Origin: Spirochaetales bacterium
GTDB lineage: Bacteria > Spirochaetota > Spirochaetia > JAFGDJ01
Assembly: GCA_016932135.1 (NCBI GenBank)
Contig: JAFGDJ010000166.1
Location: 1 to 53,241, forward strand
Reading direction: 5' to 3'
Length of the DNA stretch: 53,241 nt
The notes under the pieces were generated by a model. That model searched no databases and had not been told where the DNA came from. It saw only the letters and a program-made list of their open reading frames with translations. Position 1 is the stretch's first letter. Each line of letters begins with the position of its first letter. The position numbers were made by a program, and so were the translations under genes. Positions 18,164 to 27,855 of this stretch are shown piece after piece.

Positions 18164-19024
18164 ATGATAATCAATCACAACATGAGCGCTCTCTTCGCCA
18201 ACCGGGAACTGGCAAACACCCACAACAACCTGACGAAGAACATGGAAAAGCTCTCATCGGGTCTCAGGATCACCAGGGCGGGAGATGATGCTTCCGGTTT
18301 GGCGGTATCGGAAAAAATGCGGTCCCAGATCAGGGGCTTAAAGCAGGCTTCCCAGAATGCTTCCAACGGCATATCCTTTATCCAGTCGACTGAAGGGTAT
18401 CTCCAGGAAACCCAGGACATCCTGCAGCGCATGAGGGAACTGGCCGTCCAGTCATCCAACGGCATCTACTCGGAAGAGGACCGGATGCAGATCCAGGTGG
18501 AAATCTCCCAGCTGGTGGATGAAATTGATCGAATCGCTTCTCACGCCCAGTTCAACGGTATGAACATGCTCACCGGTCGTTTCGCTTCTGAAACAGGAGA
18601 GAATACCGTCACCGCTTCCATGTGGTTTCACATCGGAGCCAACATGGATCAGAGGGAAAGGGTTTACATCGGCACCATGACCTCTTCGGCGTTGAAGATT
18701 CGTGATCTTGGTTCCAACGAAATCCTGACCTTAGAGTCTCCCGAAGAATCGAACCGCGCCATCGGCACCATCGACATGGCCCTGAAGAAGGTCAACAAGC
18801 AGCGGGCGGATCTGGGAGCCTACCAGAACCGGCTCGAGCATGCTGTGCGGGGCCTTGAAGTCGGCGCCGAAAACCTGCAGGCCGCTGAATCGAGAATCCG
18901 GGACGTGGACATGGCTTCCGAGATGGTGGAATACACCAAGAATCAGATCCTTGTTCAGGCCGGTACGGCGATGCTCGCCCAGGCAAACATGAAAACCCAG
19001 TCTGTCTTGCAATTACTGGGGTAA
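18164..19024 (+). CDS. flaB: Flagellin FlaB (core filament), paralogue 1
   Basis: [59 protein letters not shown]...; start reassigned from 18038 to 18164. Confidence 0.95.
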   Translation: MIINHNMSALFANRELANTHNNLTKNMEKLSSGLRITRAGDDASGLAVSEKMRSQIRGLKQASQNASNGISFIQSTEGYLQETQDILQRMRELAVQSSNGIYSEEDRMQIQVEISQLVDEIDRIASHAQFNGMNMLTGRFASETGENTVTASMWFHIGANMDQRERVYIGTMTSSALKIRDLGSNEILTLESPEESNRAIGTIDMALKKVNKQRADLGAYQNRLEHAVRGLEVGAENLQAAESRIRDVDMASEMVEYTKNQILVQAGTAMLAQANMKTQSVLQLLG

Positions 19025-19103
19025 GGCATTATAATTGAACTAATGCCTTAAAAAGGCTTGTAAGATCTTTGAAAAACAGACCCTCTTGAAGCCTATGAAA
19101 AAA

Positions 19104-19152
19104 AAGGAGAGTTTCCGGTTCGAGTTTCTAGAGAACCGGAAACCTCTCTTTG
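19104..19152 (+). terminator. Strong inverted repeat between the flaB genes, possible terminator or leader structure
   Basis: GTTTCCGGTTC-gagtttctag(a)-GAACCGGAAAC, 11-bp stem with flanking imperfect extension and CTCTCTTT. Confidence 0.5.
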
Positions 19153-19222
19153 TTGCACAGGAGCGCGAACGGAACGGAAGTGGCGCGACTTTCTTCCGGC
19201 TCCCCCTGATGCCGCATAGGAC

Positions 19223-19259
19223 AAAGGCCAAGGAGGCCTTTTGAATTATATCAAGGAGG
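19223..19259 (+). promoter_or_regulatory. Two CsrA-type sites in the second flaB leader: CAAGGAGG in hairpin AAAGGCC-AAGGA-GGCCTTT and CAAGGAGG at the SD
   Basis: Both match CANGGANG exactly; ATG at 19266. Confidence 0.7.
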
Positions 19260-19265
19260 GTATAT

Positions 19266-20111
19266 ATGGTTATAAACCACAACATGAGTGCCATGTACGC
19301 CAACCGTACTCTGGGTGTTCAGTCGGCTGCCACAGCGGGCAACATCGAGAAGCTCAGCTCCGGTATGAGAATTAACAAAGCCGGGGACGATGCTTCAGGG
19401 CTTGCAGTTTCAGAAAAGCTTCGCAGCCAGATCAGAGGACTGAACCAGGCGGAAAGAAACATTCAGAACGGCGTTTCTTTCATTCAGACAACGGAAGGAT
19501 ACCTGCAGGAAACCCAGGACATTCTACACCGCCTCAGAGAACTGGCGGTTCAGTCTGCCAACGGTGTATATACCGATGAAGACAGAATGCAGATCCAGGT
19601 TGAGGTATCCCAGCTGATCGACGAAGTGAACCGCATCGCTTCCCACGCCCAATTCAACGGCATGAATATGCTGACGGGTAATTTTGCTCAGGAAGGGGAA
19701 GGAATCATGCAGTTCCAGGTTGGCGCGAATATGGACCAGAATGAAAGGGTCTACATCGGCACCATGACGGCTTTGGCTCTTGGTCTTGAAGGCGAACAGG
19801 GGCTTGATAACGCTCTTACTATCGCCGATCCGGATCAGGCCAACAGGGCTATCGGTACCGTTGATTCCGCTCTTCAGAGAGTGTCACGGCAGCGGGCCGA
19901 CCTTGGCGCGTATCAGAACCGGTTCGAAATGGCATCAAAGGGTGTCGCCATCGCGGCGGAAAACCTGCAGGCCGCAGAATCGAGGATCCGCGATGTGGAT
20001 ATGGCTTCCGAGATGGTAGAATATGTGAAAAATCAGATTCTTACCCAATCCGGCACCGCCATGCTGGCCCAGGCCAACACCAAGACCCAGTCGGTTCTTC
20101 AGTTATTGTAA
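19266..20111 (+). CDS. flaB: Flagellin FlaB, paralogue 2
   Basis: [59 protein letters not shown]... Confidence 0.95.
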   Translation: MVINHNMSAMYANRTLGVQSAATAGNIEKLSSGMRINKAGDDASGLAVSEKLRSQIRGLNQAERNIQNGVSFIQTTEGYLQETQDILHRLRELAVQSANGVYTDEDRMQIQVEVSQLIDEVNRIASHAQFNGMNMLTGNFAQEGEGIMQFQVGANMDQNERVYIGTMTALALGLEGEQGLDNALTIADPDQANRAIGTVDSALQRVSRQRADLGAYQNRFEMASKGVAIAAENLQAAESRIRDVDMASEMVEYVKNQILTQSGTAMLAQANTKTQSVLQLL

Positions 20112-20150
20112 AGAATGGCCTACCCTTTTGAAGGGGGGTATTCGAAGAAG

Positions 20151-20180
20151 AAAGAGATATCTGGACGTAATCTCTTTTTT
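20151..20180 (+). terminator. Probable intrinsic terminator after flaB2
   Basis: AAAGAGAT-atctggacgta-ATCTCTTTTTT. Confidence 0.65.
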
Positions 20181-20241
20181 CATGATCGTTGAGGGAAGGC
20201 TCGCGCCGCCTTCCCCCTATTTCATATATCGAGGAAACGCC

Positions 20242-20592
20242 ATGGAACTGGACATTTCCAGTATTCAGGGTAAGACGGTTCAACAAACGAGATTTCATAC
20301 TAATAGTCAGGCTGCCAGAGCCGTTGAAGCCACCAAGGCTGCGGCAAAAGAAGCCGCCGTCGAAATGCCCGACATAAACGTTGAGCAGTATCTCAAAGAT
20401 ATCATGCGCATGACGGATACCTTTAATCGAAAGTTGAAATTTACCATCAACAGAGAGCTCGAACAGGTTGTCGTAAAGGTCATCGATCGGGAAACCGATA
20501 AAGTAATTAAGGAAATTCCTCCCGCGGAACTTCAGCGGCTTCACATACGGATGAAGGAAGCCTTGGGACTTTTGTTCGACGAAAAGATTTAG
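20242..20592 (+). CDS. flaG: FlaG family flagellar protein
   Basis: C-terminal NRKLKFTINRELEQVVVKVIDRETDKVIKEIPPAELQRL; start placed at 20242. Confidence 0.88.
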   Translation: MELDISSIQGKTVQQTRFHTNSQAARAVEATKAAAKEAAVEMPDINVEQYLKDIMRMTDTFNRKLKFTINRELEQVVVKVIDRETDKVIKEIPPAELQRLHIRMKEALGLLFDEKI

Positions 20593-20623
20593 ACGTCAAA
20601 TATAAGGGGGGATAACAGGACCT

Positions 20624-22648
20624 ATGTCTGATATATCCATCCCCGGCGTTACAAGCAAACTTCAGACCGATAAAATGATCGAGAAACTCATGGAACTTGA
20701 AAGGGTTCCCTTGGAGCGTCTTGAAGCCGATCGCGACCTCCTGGAAGACCAGAAAAAGGTCTGGAGAGACGTTACTCAGAGGCTTTCATCCCTGCGGGAC
20801 ACGGCCAGAACCCTTTATGGTTTTGAAAATCCCTTCCAAAGCAGAATCGCCAATTCCGACGACGAAGGGGTCCTCACCGCCACGGCAACCCGCCAGGCCG
20901 CCTTTGATTCCAGTTCCGTACAGGTTATTCAGACCGCCGGGGCCGACCGTTTTCTATCCGCTTCCCTGCCCGACGACTACAAGGTTCCCGAAGGGACCTA
21001 TCGCTTTACCGTGGGAGAAAAAGAGATATCCTTCAACTACAATGGCGGGTCCTTGAACGACTTTGCCTCCAGCGTCAATCGCCGGGGTAAGGACCTCCTG
21101 CGGGCCCAGGTCGTCAAGGATACGTCAAAAACTTCGGTTATACTTATCGAATCTCTGGTTTCCGGGGAAGCCAACAGGCTTGGTTTCTCCGAAACCGCCG
21201 AAACCTTCGCCCTGGAATCGGGGATTCTTCGCGAAATGAAGGGTGACAGCCGGGAGATTCAACCCGCCTTGGAAGCCCTCCGCCGATGGTCGAACCCCTT
21301 ACAAAAGGAGCTCTTTCAGTCGGAAGGCGGCTTCCTCCTGGCGACTCCGGGAGCCGAAGCGTCCCTGCCGATTCAGCCGGGGCTTTCATCCGTCCGGGGG
21401 CTCTATCTGGAGATGGAAGTTCGCTTTACCGACCTGGGCGGCGACGCAACCTTGCCCCCCTCCCCTCCCCCGGGTCCGGATATTCCTCCGGGCGGGAGCG
21501 TTACCTTTCAGGGAATTACCGTGGATAGCGCTTCCAGCCGGATAGAACTCCCGGAATGGACACCCCCCGAACCACCGAAACGGGTGGATGACCCCGCGGT
21601 GCTGTTCCTGCAATCCGGAGATCGAGTGGTAGGCCTGCCGGTCTTACAGCTCACCGAGGCACCCCAGACCATCCGTATCGCCCTGGATGATTACGTCGAC
21701 TCGGTAGACGCCCTGCTGCTGCGAAATCGAAACACTCACAGAAATCTACAGATGGGTCCCGTAAGGATTTTCGACCCCACGGCTCGGGGAGATTACGCCC
21801 CGGCAAATGTTATCTCGGAAGCCCGAAACAGCATTGTCTCATTCGAGGGGATTCAGGTCGTCCGGGAGACGAATTCCATCGACGACTTGATTCCCGGGGT
21901 AACCTTGAATCTGAAGAAAGCCTCGGACGATCCGGTTTCTCTGGAAATCGAACCGGACCGGGAATCGGTGAAAGAACAGCTCATCACCTTTGTGGGATAT
22001 TACAATCAGCTTTTGGCCACCATACAGATTCTCACCTCATCGGATGAAGAGGTGATAGACGAGATTTCCTATTTCACCGACGAAGAACGGGAAGCCGCCG
22101 AGGAACAACTGGGGCTGTACCAGGGCGATACCACCCTGCTTCAGCTGAAGTCGCGGCTGCAAACCATCATGATGAACGCCTATGAGACGTCGGCAGGCCG
22201 GGAACTGGCCCTGCTCTCTCAAATAGGGATAGCTACCAATGTCAAAGGGTTGTCCGGCGGTTTCGATTCATCCAGGTTAAGGGGATACCTGGAAATCGAT
22301 GAGAAAACCCTGGATGCCGCGCTGGAAAGCAACCTGGAAGCCGTAGCTCAGCTCTTTGGCCGGGATACCGACAACGATCTGATCGTCGACGCGGGGGCCG
22401 CGTACGCCCTTGAATCCTATGTCCGCCCCTATGTTGAAACCGGCGGTATAATAAGCTATAAAATAACCTCCCTGGATAGCCAAATAGACAGAACCGACAG
22501 GGATATTGTGAATTACGAAGCCAAGCTGGTGGCGAAGGAAGAAGAACTTCGACGGAAATATGGAATGATGGAAGGGGCTATCAACGCCTTGGAAAGTTCA
22601 TCCCAGGACATCGAAAATCTCAACAGAACCTTCGACAATTCAAGGTAA
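20624..22648 (+). CDS. fliD: Flagellar hook-associated protein 2 (filament cap)
   Basis: MSDISIPGVTSKLQTDKMIEKLMELERVPLERLEADRDLLEDQKKVWRD..., C-terminal FliD_C-like region. Confidence 0.92.
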   Translation: MSDISIPGVTSKLQTDKMIEKLMELERVPLERLEADRDLLEDQKKVWRDVTQRLSSLRDTARTLYGFENPFQSRIANSDDEGVLTATATRQAAFDSSSVQVIQTAGADRFLSASLPDDYKVPEGTYRFTVGEKEISFNYNGGSLNDFASSVNRRGKDLLRAQVVKDTSKTSVILIESLVSGEANRLGFSETAETFALESGILREMKGDSREIQPALEALRRWSNPLQKELFQSEGGFLLATPGAEASLPIQPGLSSVRGLYLEMEVRFTDLGGDATLPPSPPPGPDIPPGGSVTFQGITVDSASSRIELPEWTPPEPPKRVDDPAVLFLQSGDRVVGLPVLQLTEAPQTIRIALDDYVDSVDALLLRNRNTHRNLQMGPVRIFDPTARGDYAPANVISEARNSIVSFEGIQVVRETNSIDDLIPGVTLNLKKASDDPVSLEIEPDRESVKEQLITFVGYYNQLLATIQILTSSDEEVIDEISYFTDEEREAAEEQLGLYQGDTTLLQLKSRLQTIMMNAYETSAGRELALLSQIGIATNVKGLSGGFDSSRLRGYLEIDEKTLDAALESNLEAVAQLFGRDTDNDLIVDAGAAYALESYVRPYVETGGIISYKITSLDSQIDRTDRDIVNYEAKLVAKEEELRRKYGMMEGAINALESSSQDIENLNRTFDNSR

Positions 22649-22665
22649 AAGAAGGAGAACGGCCG

Positions 22666-23586
22666 GTGGAAATTCGACTGAATCGGGAACCCCTCGACAT
22701 CACCATGGAGGATGAAAAGGTCCTGTCAGATGTGGTGGATGAACTATACAGGCTCATTCAGGACGCGGGATTCCATATATCCCGGATTCAGCACAACGGA
22801 GAGGAACTCATACCCGAAGAGAAAACATCCTGGGCCGATCTTCCCCTGGAGCACGTGGGGGTTCTGGATATAGAAGCGAAGACCCTCCGGGAAGCTACCT
22901 TTGAACACCTCAACACGGTTCGCCAGTATATTTCCATGGTTCGCGGGGCTTTTCTGAAAGAAAACACCCCCCTGTTGACCGATCTTTCCATCGACTATCC
23001 CTCGGTGAGGGATTCCCTGGACCCCCTGATTTCCAGTCAAGGGCCGGGGAACCCCCTGGCCGAGATCCTGGATGAGCAGATACACCGTTTTAATGTCTTC
23101 TCGGATCAGCCGCTGTATAAAGATTCCGACTCTTTAATCGAGCTTTTAAATTCCCTCTTAACGTTGCTGGCTGAACGGATGCGGGAAATTTCGTCTCCGG
23201 CGGAAGAGCTGAAAAAGTCTTCCGAAGCTTTAAAAGCTATGCTTGGTTCCCTCCGGGATGTTTCCCTCCTTCTCCAGACCGGGAAGGATAGGGAAGCCAT
23301 GGCTTTGGTCTTATCGTGTATCGAACTGGTCTCGAAGATTATCCGGCTCTACCCTCTTATCCTGGACGAGTCTGGTATTTCTCCGGATACCCTGACCGTG
23401 GGGGAGAGCTCTATTAAGGATTTCTATAGTGATTTTAACGCCACCATGGAAGAACTTATCCAGGCTTTTCAGGTTAACGACAGTGTGCTGATCGGTGATC
23501 TCCTGGAATATGAAGTTGCTCCCAGGCTGGAATCCCTTCTTCCCTCCCTGGCGGATATTGTTTCCTCCGAGGAACGAACACAATGA
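22666..23586 (+). CDS. Hypothetical protein in the flagellar cluster
   Basis: 306-aa ORF, GTG start after AAGGAG, predicted helical; no family recognised. Confidence 0.7.
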   Translation: MEIRLNREPLDITMEDEKVLSDVVDELYRLIQDAGFHISRIQHNGEELIPEEKTSWADLPLEHVGVLDIEAKTLREATFEHLNTVRQYISMVRGAFLKENTPLLTDLSIDYPSVRDSLDPLISSQGPGNPLAEILDEQIHRFNVFSDQPLYKDSDSLIELLNSLLTLLAERMREISSPAEELKKSSEALKAMLGSLRDVSLLLQTGKDREAMALVLSCIELVSKIIRLYPLILDESGISPDTLTVGESSIKDFYSDFNATMEELIQAFQVNDSVLIGDLLEYEVAPRLESLLPSLADIVSSEERTQ

Positions 23587-24692
23587 TTGTTTCACCCGTT
23601 CTTTTACAGTTGCAACCCATGATCAAGGCAGTCGATTCAAAGACTATTGTTCTGGGTATCGTTCTTTTCGCCGGTTTTTTCCTGGTCCTGATCATTGCCG
23701 GCCGTGTATCGGGGGGTAAAAAAGATCAATCCGGCCAGGAAGCAAAACCGATGCGCTTTCGGAAATCCACCTTCCGAAAAAAGGCCACCGCCATCGGTCT
23801 TTCCAAGATACAGATCAGTACCCTGGAAAACTTCATGGAAAACTACACGGTCCGTCAACCCTACGCTCTTTTAAAGAATTCGTCCCAGCTGGACCTGATC
23901 TTAAAAAAAGCCCTGGCGGATATCGATAACCAGGTGTCTTCTCCCGATGTGAAGGAATCTCAGCGTTCCACCATTTACGGCATTAAGCAGGTAGTGGAAC
24001 GGCAGAGGCAGGGCCGCTCTTCTTTAAGCGGCTCAAAACAAATCAGTATCAATCAGAGCCTGATGCTCAGTCCCGAATCGGGAGGGCGCTTTCCATCCAC
24101 AGTGGTGGGAAACCTCCGGGATATGCTGGCGGTACAGATTCCGAGGAATGAAGGGCTGCAGGAAATCCGCTGGAAGCGGGGGACGAAACTGAATGTGTTC
24201 TTCTGGAAGAGTAACGGGCAAAGCTACTCCTTTCTTACCAAGGTCGCCGGTTATAACGCTTTAAAGGGCACTACCTGTCTTCTGCTGCAACATTCCAATG
24301 CCGTAAAGCAAGCCCACCAGCGACGCTATCGCCGGAAGACCCTGGAACGCCCCACCTATTTCTACCCGGTTCGGATCCTAACCATGGGTACGGGAAGAAA
24401 ACAGGAAAAGAAGGCCTTTGTGGAGACCAAGAACGGCGCCCTGGGGACAATTCTTGATATTTCCGCAGGAGGGTGTGCCGTAAAAACCTCCTATCCTCTG
24501 CTAAAGGGCAGCCTGATAAAGGTGGAGTTCGAGACCGAAAAGCAAAAGTCCGTGGCCGCTTTTGGAAAGGTGAAAAATATGACCCGGGCGCAACCGGTCG
24601 GCGGCATCATGAACATCATGTTCACCCGCCTTTCCAGAAAGAACCTGAATACCATCAACGCCTATATCTACGAACTTGAAAAAAAAGCCTAG
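23583..24692 (+). CDS. Membrane-anchored PilZ domain protein
   Basis: N-terminal TM IVLGIVLFAGFFLVLIIAG; QRRYRRKTLERPTYFYPVRI and DISAGGCAV PilZ-type motifs. Confidence 0.8.
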   Translation: MIVSPVLLQLQPMIKAVDSKTIVLGIVLFAGFFLVLIIAGRVSGGKKDQSGQEAKPMRFRKSTFRKKATAIGLSKIQISTLENFMENYTVRQPYALLKNSSQLDLILKKALADIDNQVSSPDVKESQRSTIYGIKQVVERQRQGRSSLSGSKQISINQSLMLSPESGGRFPSTVVGNLRDMLAVQIPRNEGLQEIRWKRGTKLNVFFWKSNGQSYSFLTKVAGYNALKGTTCLLLQHSNAVKQAHQRRYRRKTLERPTYFYPVRILTMGTGRKQEKKAFVETKNGALGTILDISAGGCAVKTSYPLLKGSLIKVEFETEKQKSVAAFGKVKNMTRAQPVGGIMNIMFTRLSRKNLNTINAYIYELEKKA

Positions 24693-24710
24693 ATATACTA
24701 CTATAACGAC

Positions 24711-24974
24711 GTGAAAATCGTCACCATAAAAGACATCTTAAAGAAAGAGAACCACCTGTTCTATCGGAACGATTATTCCGGAACGGTGGTCTATGAAATA
24801 ACCAACGGAACGACCCTGGATCAACCGGTGGAGTTTTCCATCGAGAGGTCTGCCCTGGGAACCGTGGACATACAAATACGCCTGCCGGAAGCCTTTGATT
24901 ACCCCCGGGTTCCCGCCCTGCGTTCCTTGAAGGCGTATATATCCTCCATCGAAAAAGAAGGAACCCTTCTCTGA
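24711..24974 (+). CDS. Hypothetical protein, 87 aa
   Basis: GTG start; between the PilZ gene and tsaE, no SD visible. Confidence 0.6.
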   Translation: MKIVTIKDILKKENHLFYRNDYSGTVVYEITNGTTLDQPVEFSIERSALGTVDIQIRLPEAFDYPRVPALRSLKAYISSIEKEGTLL

Positions 24975-25393
24975 AAACCCTGAACAGCGCGTCGGCGGAA
25001 GAAACAATTCAAGAAGGTGTCTCTTTAGGCAGCCGGTTGACCCCCGGAAGCGTGGTGGCCCTGTCGGGTCCTTTAGGCTCCGGTAAAACGACCTTTGTGA
25101 AGGGCCTTGCCCGGGCCTTGGGGGTAAAAGAAACCATCACCAGCCCCACCTTTACCATTATTTCCGAGTACCAGGGAAACATCCCCCTGTATCACATGGA
25201 TCTCTACCGAATTGATTCGGCCGAAGAGTTTGAAAACACCGGCGGAGGGGAACTTCTGTCGGGATCCGGCGTCTCGGTTATCGAGTGGGCCGAACATGCT
25301 GCGGAAGCCCTTCCGGAAGACACGCTGTATATTTCCTTTTCCATTACCCCCGACGGCACCCGACGGATAACCTATAACGGAGACGGGCTTTGA
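24971..25393 (+). CDS. tsaE: tRNA threonylcarbamoyladenosine biosynthesis ATPase TsaE
   Basis: LSGPLGSGKTTFVKGLARALGVKETITSPTFTIISEY, YHMDLYRID, VIEWAEHA; probable CTG start at 24971 (ORF track gives TTG 25037). Confidence 0.88.
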   Translation: MKTLNSASAEETIQEGVSLGSRLTPGSVVALSGPLGSGKTTFVKGLARALGVKETITSPTFTIISEYQGNIPLYHMDLYRIDSAEEFENTGGGELLSGSGVSVIEWAEHAAEALPEDTLYISFSITPDGTRRITYNGDGL

Positions 25394-26055
25394 AGATTCT
25401 GGCTTTCGATACTTCCGCCGATATCCTGAGTATCTGTCTTCTCAACGGGCAGAACCAGTTCCTGACCGAAACCCGGGGAGAGCTGAAGCACGCGCAAACC
25501 CTCCTGCCCGGTATCAACCATGTCCTTTCCCAGGCAGGATTAACTCCTGCCGACCTGGACCTGGTGGTCTGTTCCCGCGGACCGGGCTCCTTTACCGGCC
25601 TTCGCATCGGTATGGCCACCGCCAAGGGACTGTCGGAAGGGACCGGTGTACCGGTGTTTTCCGTGGATACCCTGGACGCGCTGGCGTATCCCTACAGGTA
25701 CTGCCACGGGGCGGTTATACCGGTCCTGGACGCGAAGAAATCCCGTTTCTACGCCGCCCTGTACACCGAAGGCCGGCGGAAGACAGATCAGCTGGACTGC
25801 GGGCATGAGGAGTTATTGGAGCTTTCTTCCGATTATCCCCAGGTGCTCCTTACCGGTCCCGGAGCCTTTCTTCTGCAGAAAGCCTGGAACGATCGGCGCC
25901 AGGGAGTGGGTCTGGCCCCGGGTCCCTTTCAGGCCGTCGCCGCGTCATTGGCGGTCCTGGGAAAAGAAGGCTTTCAGGAAAAAGGGGCTGACCTTCCCGG
26001 AATGGGTCCCGTGTATCTGCGAAAAAGTGACGCGGAGATACAAAGGAGTTCCTGA
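25390..26055 (+). CDS. tsaB: tRNA threonylcarbamoyladenosine biosynthesis protein TsaB
   Basis: MKILAFDTSADILSICLL...VVCSRGPGSFTGLRIGMATAKGL; TTG start. Confidence 0.92.
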   Translation: MKILAFDTSADILSICLLNGQNQFLTETRGELKHAQTLLPGINHVLSQAGLTPADLDLVVCSRGPGSFTGLRIGMATAKGLSEGTGVPVFSVDTLDALAYPYRYCHGAVIPVLDAKKSRFYAALYTEGRRKTDQLDCGHEELLELSSDYPQVLLTGPGAFLLQKAWNDRRQGVGLAPGPFQAVAASLAVLGKEGFQEKGADLPGMGPVYLRKSDAEIQRSS

Positions 26056-26060
26056 TACCT

Positions 26061-27164
26061 ATGGAAGAGGATTTCTTTGCCGATCTGGAACCTCTGGAAA
26101 CGCTGGAAGAACTGGAAAACCTTGAAGAACTCCAGGATTACGGCGATCTTGACGTAACGGTCTTAGAGGATCCCTTTATCGCTCGACTGATCAGCACTTT
26201 AGACAGGAGTTCCCTCCCCTTTCTGCTCATCGATACCTCATTACGGATTCTCTGGAGAAACGATGCCTTTCCCCGGATGTTCGGGATGGAATCCTGCGAC
26301 GCGGGGAACCACCTTTTCGATCCCTTCGACGGCGTTCCCGGCTCTTCATCCGGACCGTCCTTTACCGAGGCCATAAAATCTCCTGAGACTGGTTTCAGTT
26401 ACCGGGGCCGGGTTCAATCTTCAGATCCTCATCGTCTTACCCTGCAGGCCAACATGCTCGTCTCTCCCCTTTTTTCCGAAGAAAGCGGCCATAAGGTTCA
26501 TCTGGGTTATTCGGTATGCTTCGATGATGTGACCGAAGAAAACAAAAATATTCTCCGGGGAACCTTCTTAAGTCTTCTCCATGCCTCGCAGATGAAGGAC
26601 AACGATACGGGAAAGCATATCAAACGGGTTGGAGAATATTCCCGTCTCATGGCAAAGAGCCTCATGGAAGACCCGGCCTTCCCCGAAGTAACACCGGAGT
26701 TTATCGATAATATCACTTTTCTTGCCCCCATGCACGATGTGGGGAAGATCGGCACCCCCGATGATATTCTCAATAAAGAAGGCCCCCTGGAACCCTGGGA
26801 GTGGGATGTCATGCGGGAGCATACCATCAACGGCGCCTATATCATGGCTACCTATCCCCACCCGATGGCGAAACAGATAGCCCTCTCCCACCACGAACGC
26901 TGGGACGGCTCGGGATACCCGTACAACCTCTCCGAAGAGATGATCCCCCTTTCCGCCCGGATTGTCGCCCTGGCGGATGTGTATGACGCTCTGCGGATGA
27001 AAAGAAGTTATAAGGAAGGCTTTCCGCATCAAAAGGCCATGGAGATTATACAAACCTCTTCGGAAAGTCATTTTGATCCGGCCATGGTGAATTGCTTCGT
27101 GAAACTTTCCGGGACGATTCGAGAAGTCTATGAATTGCTGAAGGATGAACCTGAAAAAGATTAA
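26061..27164 (+). CDS. PAS-like plus HD-GYP domain c-di-GMP phosphodiesterase
   Basis: [45 protein letters not shown]. Confidence 0.9.
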   Translation: MEEDFFADLEPLETLEELENLEELQDYGDLDVTVLEDPFIARLISTLDRSSLPFLLIDTSLRILWRNDAFPRMFGMESCDAGNHLFDPFDGVPGSSSGPSFTEAIKSPETGFSYRGRVQSSDPHRLTLQANMLVSPLFSEESGHKVHLGYSVCFDDVTEENKNILRGTFLSLLHASQMKDNDTGKHIKRVGEYSRLMAKSLMEDPAFPEVTPEFIDNITFLAPMHDVGKIGTPDDILNKEGPLEPWEWDVMREHTINGAYIMATYPHPMAKQIALSHHERWDGSGYPYNLSEEMIPLSARIVALADVYDALRMKRSYKEGFPHQKAMEIIQTSSESHFDPAMVNCFVKLSGTIREVYELLKDEPEKD

Positions 27165-27400
27165 TTGGTTTTATCGGGCTTTGGAAAGATCACATCCAGC
27201 ACCGGCAGGTCCGTGCCCGCTGCCGCGGCGGCCCGGTTTTCCTGCTGAATGGCTTCGTAGACTTCATGCCGGTAGATCTTAACTTCTCGCGGCGCCTGGA
27301 TACCGATCTTTACCTGGTCGCCCCGGATATCCACGATGGAAATTTCTACCTGATCGCCGATATTGATGCTCTCGTTGACCTTTCTGGCGAGGATCAGCAT
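27161..27400 (-). CDS. csrA: Carbon storage/translational regulator CsrA
   Basis: [59 protein letters not shown]. Confidence 0.97.
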   Translation of the reverse strand: MLILARKVNESINIGDQVEISIVDIRGDQVKIGIQAPREVKIYRHEVYEAIQQENRAAAAAGTDLPVLDVIFPKPDKTN

Positions 27401-27849
27401 GCATCATTCCTTAAGGCAGCCAACTCATCGAGAATATAGTGCCGGACCTTCCAGGTGTCGTTGATCGAAACTGACTGTCGGCCGATTCTTTTTTCACGAT
27501 TTATAATAATGGGACCCTGAAGGTTCGCCGTCATCCGGGAATGATTCTCCGGAATGGTAACAATGGCAAAAACCAGGGTGTTGCTCCCGTCATCATTATC
27601 CAGTTCCAGTTCTTCCAGGTCCCCATCCTGGATATCCAGGGTATAATCGGGACGGAACACCTTTGGGTTGATAAGAACAAAGGCGATCTCGGGGACCTCC
27701 AGGGATTGAAGCCAGTAGAAGGGCTGCTGCACCGCGTCAAGGAGAACATATTCGCGGAGATTCTCAAATCCGAGAATACCGAAAGGAAAGAGAATCTTCT
27801 GACGTTCATCCACGTCCACCGGTCCGTAAGCCTTGGTCTGTACGCGCAT
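27394..27849 (-). CDS. fliW: Flagellar assembly factor FliW
   Basis: [46 protein letters not shown]; overlaps csrA. Confidence 0.95.
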   Translation of the reverse strand: MRVQTKAYGPVDVDERQKILFPFGILGFENLREYVLLDAVQQPFYWLQSLEVPEIAFVLINPKVFRPDYTLDIQDGDLEELELDNDDGSNTLVFAIVTIPENHSRMTANLQGPIIINREKRIGRQSVSINDTWKVRHYILDELAALRNDAC

Positions 27850-27855
27850 AGATTT

